Shown in pieces: positions 60,661-64,000 of a stretch of DNA of 64,000 bases (position 1 is the stretch's first letter; each line of letters opens with the position of its first letter). The notes below the pieces were generated by a model. The model was not told where the DNA came from. It did no database searches and worked only from the letters and a program-made list of their open reading frames with translations. The position numbers and the translations under genes are program-made. Origin of the DNA: Myxococcales bacterium (lineage in GTDB: Bacteria > Myxococcota_A > Polyangia > Polyangiales > JADJMO01); NCBI GenBank assembly GCA_016709545.1, contig JADJMO010000018.1, positions 139,586-203,585 on the forward strand, in the 5' to 3' direction.

Positions 60661-61878
60661 TCAGCGGTCGCACTCTCCACCGATCATGTTGACGCTGCCG
60701 AACGTGGGGACCACGTCGGCGATCATGTGCCCGCGGATCATCCGCGGGAACGACTGCAGGACGAACACGCACGGCGGCCGGATGCGCACGCGGTAGGGCG
60801 TGCCCGTGCCGTCGGAGACGATGTAGAAGCCGAGCTCGCCGTTGCCGCCCTCGGTGAAGCCGTAGACCTCACCGGCCGGGATCTTGGCGCCCTCCATCAC
60901 CAGCTTGAAGTGCTGGATGGTGCCCTCGATGGTCGTGTAGACGTCCTTCTTCTCGGGCAGGACGATCTCGGGGCGATCGGCCACGTTGATGGGGCCGTCG
61001 TCGGGCATCTTCTGCACGCACTGCTCGAGCATGCGCAGCGACTGGTACATCTCCTCGTTGCGCACGAGGTACCGGTCGTAGTTGTCCCCGCGCTCGCCGA
61101 CGGGGACGTCGAAGTCGAGCTGGTCGTAGACGAGGTAGGGGTGCGCCTTGCGGACGTCGTAAGCGACGCCCGTGGAGCGCAGGGTCGGGCCGGTCCAGCC
61201 CCACTGCACGGCCTCCGCGGCGCTCATCACGCCGACGCCCTGCATGCGGTCGAGGAAGATGCGGTTCTTGAGGAGGAGCTTCATCGACTCGTCGATGATG
61301 CTGCGCACCGCCGGGATCACCTCGCCGAGCCGCGCCTTGAGCAGCGGGGTCGGGGGCTTGGCCATGCCGCCGATGCGGGCGAACGAGTGGGTGAGGCGGG
61401 CGCCGGTCTCCTCCTCGAGGAGATCCCAGATGTGCTCGCGGGCGCGGACCATCCAGAGGAACGGCGTGAACGCGCCGAGCTCCATGGCCATGGCGGCGTT
61501 GCAGGTGAGGTGGTCGGTGATGCGCGCGAGCTCGCCGAGCACCACGCGGTACCACTTGCAGCGCTCGGTGATCTCGATGTCCGCGAGCTTCTCCACCGCG
61601 TGCGCGAAGCCCACGTTGCAGAGCATCGGCGAGACGTAGTTGAGGCGGTCGGTGTACGGGAAGCACTGGGCCCACGTGCCGCGCTCGCACATCTTCTCGA
61701 AGCCGCGGTGCAGGAAGCCCATCTCGACGTCGACCTTGGTCAACATCTCGCCGTCGCACTCCACCATCATGCGGATGGTGCCGTGCATGGCCGGGTGCGA
61801 CGGCCCCATGGCCAGCCGCATGGGCTCGGTCGGCAGATCGAGCTCGCTCTCGTCGATGTCGTAGTCTGTCGGTTCCAT
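60661..61878 (-). CDS. nuoD: NADH-quinone oxidoreductase subunit D
   Basis: A 405-residue 49-kDa subunit lining the quinone cavity. It has G-P-S-H-P-A-M-H-G and later H-R-G-F-E-K. F-P-Y-T-D-R-L-N-Y, then A-R-E-H-I-W-D-L-L-E and the C-terminal D-V-V-P-T-F-G-S-V-N-M-I-G-G-E-C-D-R end are family typical. Complete. Confidence 0.97.
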   Translation of the reverse strand: MEPTDYDIDESELDLPTEPMRLAMGPSHPAMHGTIRMMVECDGEMLTKVDVEMGFLHRGFEKMCERGTWAQCFPYTDRLNYVSPMLCNVGFAHAVEKLADIEITERCKWYRVVLGELARITDHLTCNAAMAMELGAFTPFLWMVRAREHIWDLLEEETGARLTHSFARIGGMAKPPTPLLKARLGEVIPAVRSIIDESMKLLLKNRIFLDRMQGVGVMSAAEAVQWGWTGPTLRSTGVAYDVRKAHPYLVYDQLDFDVPVGERGDNYDRYLVRNEEMYQSLRMLEQCVQKMPDDGPINVADRPEIVLPEKKDVYTTIEGTIQHFKLVMEGAKIPAGEVYGFTEGGNGELGFYIVSDGTGTPYRVRIRPPCVFVLQSFPRMIRGHMIADVVPTFGSVNMIGGECDR

Positions 61879-61896
61879 CTCGGCTCGGGAGGGCGC

Positions 61897-62583
61897 CTAC
61901 GAGGGGCGTCGGTTGTCGGGGTTGACGATGACGGCCTCGCCGAGCGGGCGATCGGCGGTCTCGGTGTCGAGCGCGGTCCAGGCGTGGTCGCGCGGCTGCC
62001 AGTCGCGACGGCCGAAGGGCATGCCCTCGTCGGCGCGGAAAGGGGCCTGCTTGTCGAGGACGTCGGGCGTGTTGCGGTAGGGGACCAGCGGCTGGGCGCG
62101 GTCGGCCGCGTAGTCCTTGCGGAGCGCGTGGCCCTCGAACTCTTCGTACATGAGGAGGCGACGCATGTCGGGGTGCCCGGCGAACTTGATGCCGAACATG
62201 TCCCAGACCTCGCGCTCGAACCAGTTGGCGGCGGCCCAGAGGTCGCTCACCGTGGCCGGCTGCTCGCCGTCTGCGAGGCGCGTCTTGAGGCGGACGCGGT
62301 GGCCCTTACCGAGCGAGTAGAGGTGCAGGACGAGGTCGAAGCGCTTGCCGGCGCCCGGCACGCCCTCTTCTTCGGCCTCTTCTGCAGCACGCTCGGGCCA
62401 GTCGACGGCGGTGATGTCGATGAACATCGCCATGTCGGTGACCGCGTCGTCGCGGAGGAAGGCCGCGACGTCGTGCCAGGACTCACGGGCGACGACGATC
62501 GTGTCGTCGCCGCGGAACGACTGGGTCTCGAGGACCTGCGCGCCGAACTTGGCCTGGACGCGCTCGAGGACGACCTTGCTCAC
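61897..62583 (-). CDS. nuoC: NADH-quinone oxidoreductase subunit C
   Basis: A 228-residue 30-kDa subunit. It starts at GTG 62583 (V-S-K-V-V-L-E-R). The hallmark W-F-E-R-E-V-W-D-M-F-G-I-K-F-A-G-H-P-D-M-R-R is intact, followed by L-R-K-D-Y and a C-terminal tail. It is a separate gene, not fused to D. Its start overlaps the nuoB stop. Confidence 0.96.
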   Translation of the reverse strand: MSKVVLERVQAKFGAQVLETQSFRGDDTIVVARESWHDVAAFLRDDAVTDMAMFIDITAVDWPERAAEEAEEEGVPGAGKRFDLVLHLYSLGKGHRVRLKTRLADGEQPATVSDLWAAANWFEREVWDMFGIKFAGHPDMRRLLMYEEFEGHALRKDYAADRAQPLVPYRNTPDVLDKQAPFRADEGMPFGRRDWQPRDHAWTALDTETADRPLGEAVIVNPDNRRPS

Positions 62584-63218
62584 GCGCCACTCTCCCTTCG
62601 GGTGCGGCTCGACGACGACTGCAGCGCGCCCTCCACCGTACGGGCCTGCGGGCCGACCTCGATGTCCGGCGCCGATCGCTTGCCGAGCTGGAGGAGTTGC
62701 TGCTCGACCGGGTCGTTGTGGGGCTTGACGATCCCGGGCGTGCGGTCGTTCTTGGCGATGCGCTCCATGAGCAGCATCAGCGCGTCGATGACGGCCTCGG
62801 GGCGCGGGGGGCAACCCGGGACGAACACGTCGACGGGGATGATCTTGTCGATGCCGGGGACGGTCGCGTAGTTGTCGTAGAAGCCGCCGCACGACGCGCA
62901 GGTGCCGAACGCGATGACGTACTTGGGCTCGCACATCTGCTCGTAGATGCGCTTGAGCACCGGCGCCTGCTTCTGGCTGATGGTGCCGACGACCCAGATG
63001 AGATCGGCCTGGCGCGGCGTGAAGCGCGGGGCCTCGGCGCCGAAGCGGGCCAGGCCGTCGAAGCGCGGGCTCGCGAGCGCCATGTACTCCATCGCGCAGC
63101 ACGCCGTGACGAACGGGTACTGGAAGAGCGAGTACTTGCGCGCCCAGCCGAGCAGCGCGTCGAGCTTGGTGGTCGCGAAGCCGGACTCCGAGCCGGTGAG
63201 GACCCTCACGTCTCCCAT
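62580..63218 (-). CDS. nuoB: NADH-quinone oxidoreductase subunit B
   Basis: A 212-residue subunit carrying cluster N2. The Cys ligands appear as T-A-C-C-A-M-E, G-T-C-A-S-C-G-G and V-P-G-C-P-P-R-P-E. It has a C-terminal extension of about 40 residues. Its start overlaps the nuoA stop by 13 bases, which suggests translational coupling. Confidence 0.97.
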   Translation of the reverse strand: MGDVRVLTGSESGFATTKLDALLGWARKYSLFQYPFVTACCAMEYMALASPRFDGLARFGAEAPRFTPRQADLIWVVGTISQKQAPVLKRIYEQMCEPKYVIAFGTCASCGGFYDNYATVPGIDKIIPVDVFVPGCPPRPEAVIDALMLLMERIAKNDRTPGIVKPHNDPVEQQLLQLGKRSAPDIEVGPQARTVEGALQSSSSRTRRESGA

Positions 63219-63568
63219 TCGAGCGCTCCCTTCTTCCAGCAGTACACGAGGCCGATCACGAGGACGCCCAGGAAGCCGAGCATCTCCACCAGGCCGAGCC
63301 ACCCGAAGGAGCGGAACTTGATGCCCCACGGGTAGAGGAACACCGCCTCGATGTCGAAGACGACGAAGAGGATCGCGGTCAGGTAGAACTTGACCGACAG
63401 CCGCACGTGGCGGCCGCCGCTGCTCTCGCTGCCCGACTCGTAGGGGGTGTTGTGCTCGGCGCCCTTGGCCTGTTTGGGGCCCAGGAACGTCGAACCGAGG
63501 AAGAACACCGTCGCCAGCAAGATGCCGACGGCGATGATCAGGAACATCGGGATGTAGGACGCGATCAT
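63206..63568 (-). CDS. nuoA: NADH-quinone oxidoreductase subunit A
   Basis: A 120-residue three-helix membrane subunit. It starts M-I-A-S-Y-I-P-M-F-L-I-I-A and has F-Y-L-T-A-I-L-F-V-V-F-D-I-E-A-V-F-L-Y-P-W with the conserved Asp/Glu pair. It is the first gene of the visible nuo operon. Confidence 0.96.
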   Translation of the reverse strand: MIASYIPMFLIIAVGILLATVFFLGSTFLGPKQAKGAEHNTPYESGSESSGGRHVRLSVKFYLTAILFVVFDIEAVFLYPWGIKFRSFGWLGLVEMLGFLGVLVIGLVYCWKKGALEWET

Positions 63569-63610
63569 GGCGCTCTGTTGCCGAGGACGCCGGCGGAGGT
63601 GCGCGGCGGG

Positions 63611-63632
63611 CCGAAATCCTAGTGGATTTCGG
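63611..63632. promoter_or_regulatory. Perfect palindrome in the nuo leader
   Basis: CCGAAATCC-TAGT-GGATTTCGG is a nine-base perfect inverted repeat 43 bases upstream of nuoA. It is A+T-richer than its surroundings and lies 18 bases beyond the predicted -10 box, so it could be an operator or an RNA hairpin. Confidence 0.5.
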
Positions 63633-63649
63633 CATGATTCGGCATCGCG

Positions 63650-63678
63650 CTTCTAGTCCCAGCCGCTAGTGGAGTCAA
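63650..63678 (-). promoter_or_regulatory. Sigma-70-like promoter for the nuo operon
   Basis: On the minus strand TTGACT (63678-63673), a 17-base spacer and TAGAAG (63655-63650). The -35 matches five of six positions and the -10 four. The implied leader is about 75 bases and includes the palindrome. Confidence 0.5.
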
Positions 63679-63768
63679 CGAGTGTCCAGTGGTCCGGTCA
63701 CCCGACCTTTCGCCAGGCCGACGGGGGCCTCCCATGGCCGCGCTCGCTCGGGACCCTCGGAAGACGAA

Positions 63769-63796
63769 GGGGCGCCCGGTACGACCCGAGCGCCCC
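63769..63796 (-). terminator. Hairpin after the truncated upstream gene
   Basis: GGGGCGC (63769-63775) pairs with GCGCCCC (63790-63796) around a 14-base loop, 38 bases after the stop of the minus-strand gene. On the minus strand it is followed by TTCGTCTTCC, a weak pyrimidine tail. Confidence 0.45.
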
Positions 63797-63834
63797 TCTC
63801 GACCGTGAACGGGCGGTCACGCCCAGAACGGCTC

Positions 63835-64000
63835 TCAGGTCTTCTTGGCGGGCGCGGCCGTGCCGGCCTTCTCCTTGGCGAGCTTGTCGTCGAGCTTCTT
63901 CATCATCGCGTCCCAGCCGTCCTTCTTGACGACCTTGATGAGCTCCTTGTTCCACGCCTTCACGTAGGAGGAGTCCTCGGGGATGATGTCGACGACGATC
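63835..64000 (-). CDS. C-terminal end of an unidentified protein, 5' end outside window
   Basis: The frame is open from the window edge to TGA 63835-63837 and gives 54 residues: I-V-V-D-I-I-P-E-D-S-S-Y-V-K-A-W then a Lys-rich helical part with W-D-A-M-M-K-K-L-D-D-K and an Ala/Lys tail ending P-A-K-K-T. Not enough remains to name a family. It precedes the nuo promoter on the same strand. Confidence 0.6.
   Translation of the reverse strand, partial: IVVDIIPEDSSYVKAWNKELIKVVKKDGWDAMMKKLDDKLAKEKAGTAAPAKKT

Noticed and set aside
1..64000. tRNA, rRNA and riboswitch genes
   Set aside because: I looked for cloverleaf ends with CCA-adjacent acceptor stems and for known conserved riboswitch cores in the intergenic gaps and found none I could support.

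Overview
The window is about 70% G+C and almost entirely coding. It looks like a chromosomal segment from a myxobacterium-like organism (Myxococcota, probably Polyangiales). The supporting traits are many Cys-rich or Ser/Ala/Asp-repeat lipoproteins, TPR-PEGA and HEAT-repeat envelope proteins, FHA domains on a zinc-ribbon protein and on a sigma-54 activator, an EF-hand protein, a stand-alone flavin halogenase, and a short NuoG in a nuoABCDGHI cluster. This assignment is an inference; no rRNA is present. I found no tRNA, rRNA, CRISPR array, phage or transposase gene.

Layout. 1-9.8 kb: truncated Cys-rich protein, LolC/E-type permease, secreted alpha/beta hydrolase, small hypotheticals, lysS with a coupled pseudouridine synthase, a double-zinc-ribbon protein and a lipoprotein. 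9.8-18.1 kb: PAS histidine kinase, pentapeptide-repeat protein, tryptophan-halogenase homologue, MATE exporter, PaaZ-type aldehyde dehydrogenase. 18.1-26.7 kb: a HEAT-repeat lipoprotein, an FHA-GAF-sigma54-Fis regulator, PEBP and cupin proteins, a jelly-roll lipoprotein and a Tim44-like/TPM pair. 26.7-31.4 kb: a deoC operon with a two-part ALDH16-like enzyme, then hemL. 31.5-36.3 kb: zinc-ribbon/FHA protein, NUDIX hydrolase and envelope proteins. 36.3-41.8 kb: three membrane proteins that read as degenerate complex I subunits H, L and M fused to or interrupted by periplasmic domains; this is the most unusual locus. 41.9-47.3 kb: isochorismatase-like hydrolase, valS, rhomboid protease, EF-hand protein. 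47.3-52.6 kb: UDP-sugar, flippase and glycosyltransferase genes (UDP-glucuronate to UDP-xylose). 53-56.4 kb: an FAD monooxygenase-TerB fusion divergent from a pentameric ligand-gated channel homologue. 56.4-57.0 kb: a non-coding GC-rich element with terminal inverted repeats. 57-63.6 kb: the genuine nuo operon on the minus strand, without E/F between D and G. The window ends inside another minus-strand gene.

About nine genes, including hemL, deoC, nuoI and nuoG, carry apparent frameshifts. Where the site can be resolved, nearly every one is the loss of a single base, mostly in a short homopolymer. I read these as probable assembly errors and report each gene over its full span with the break noted.
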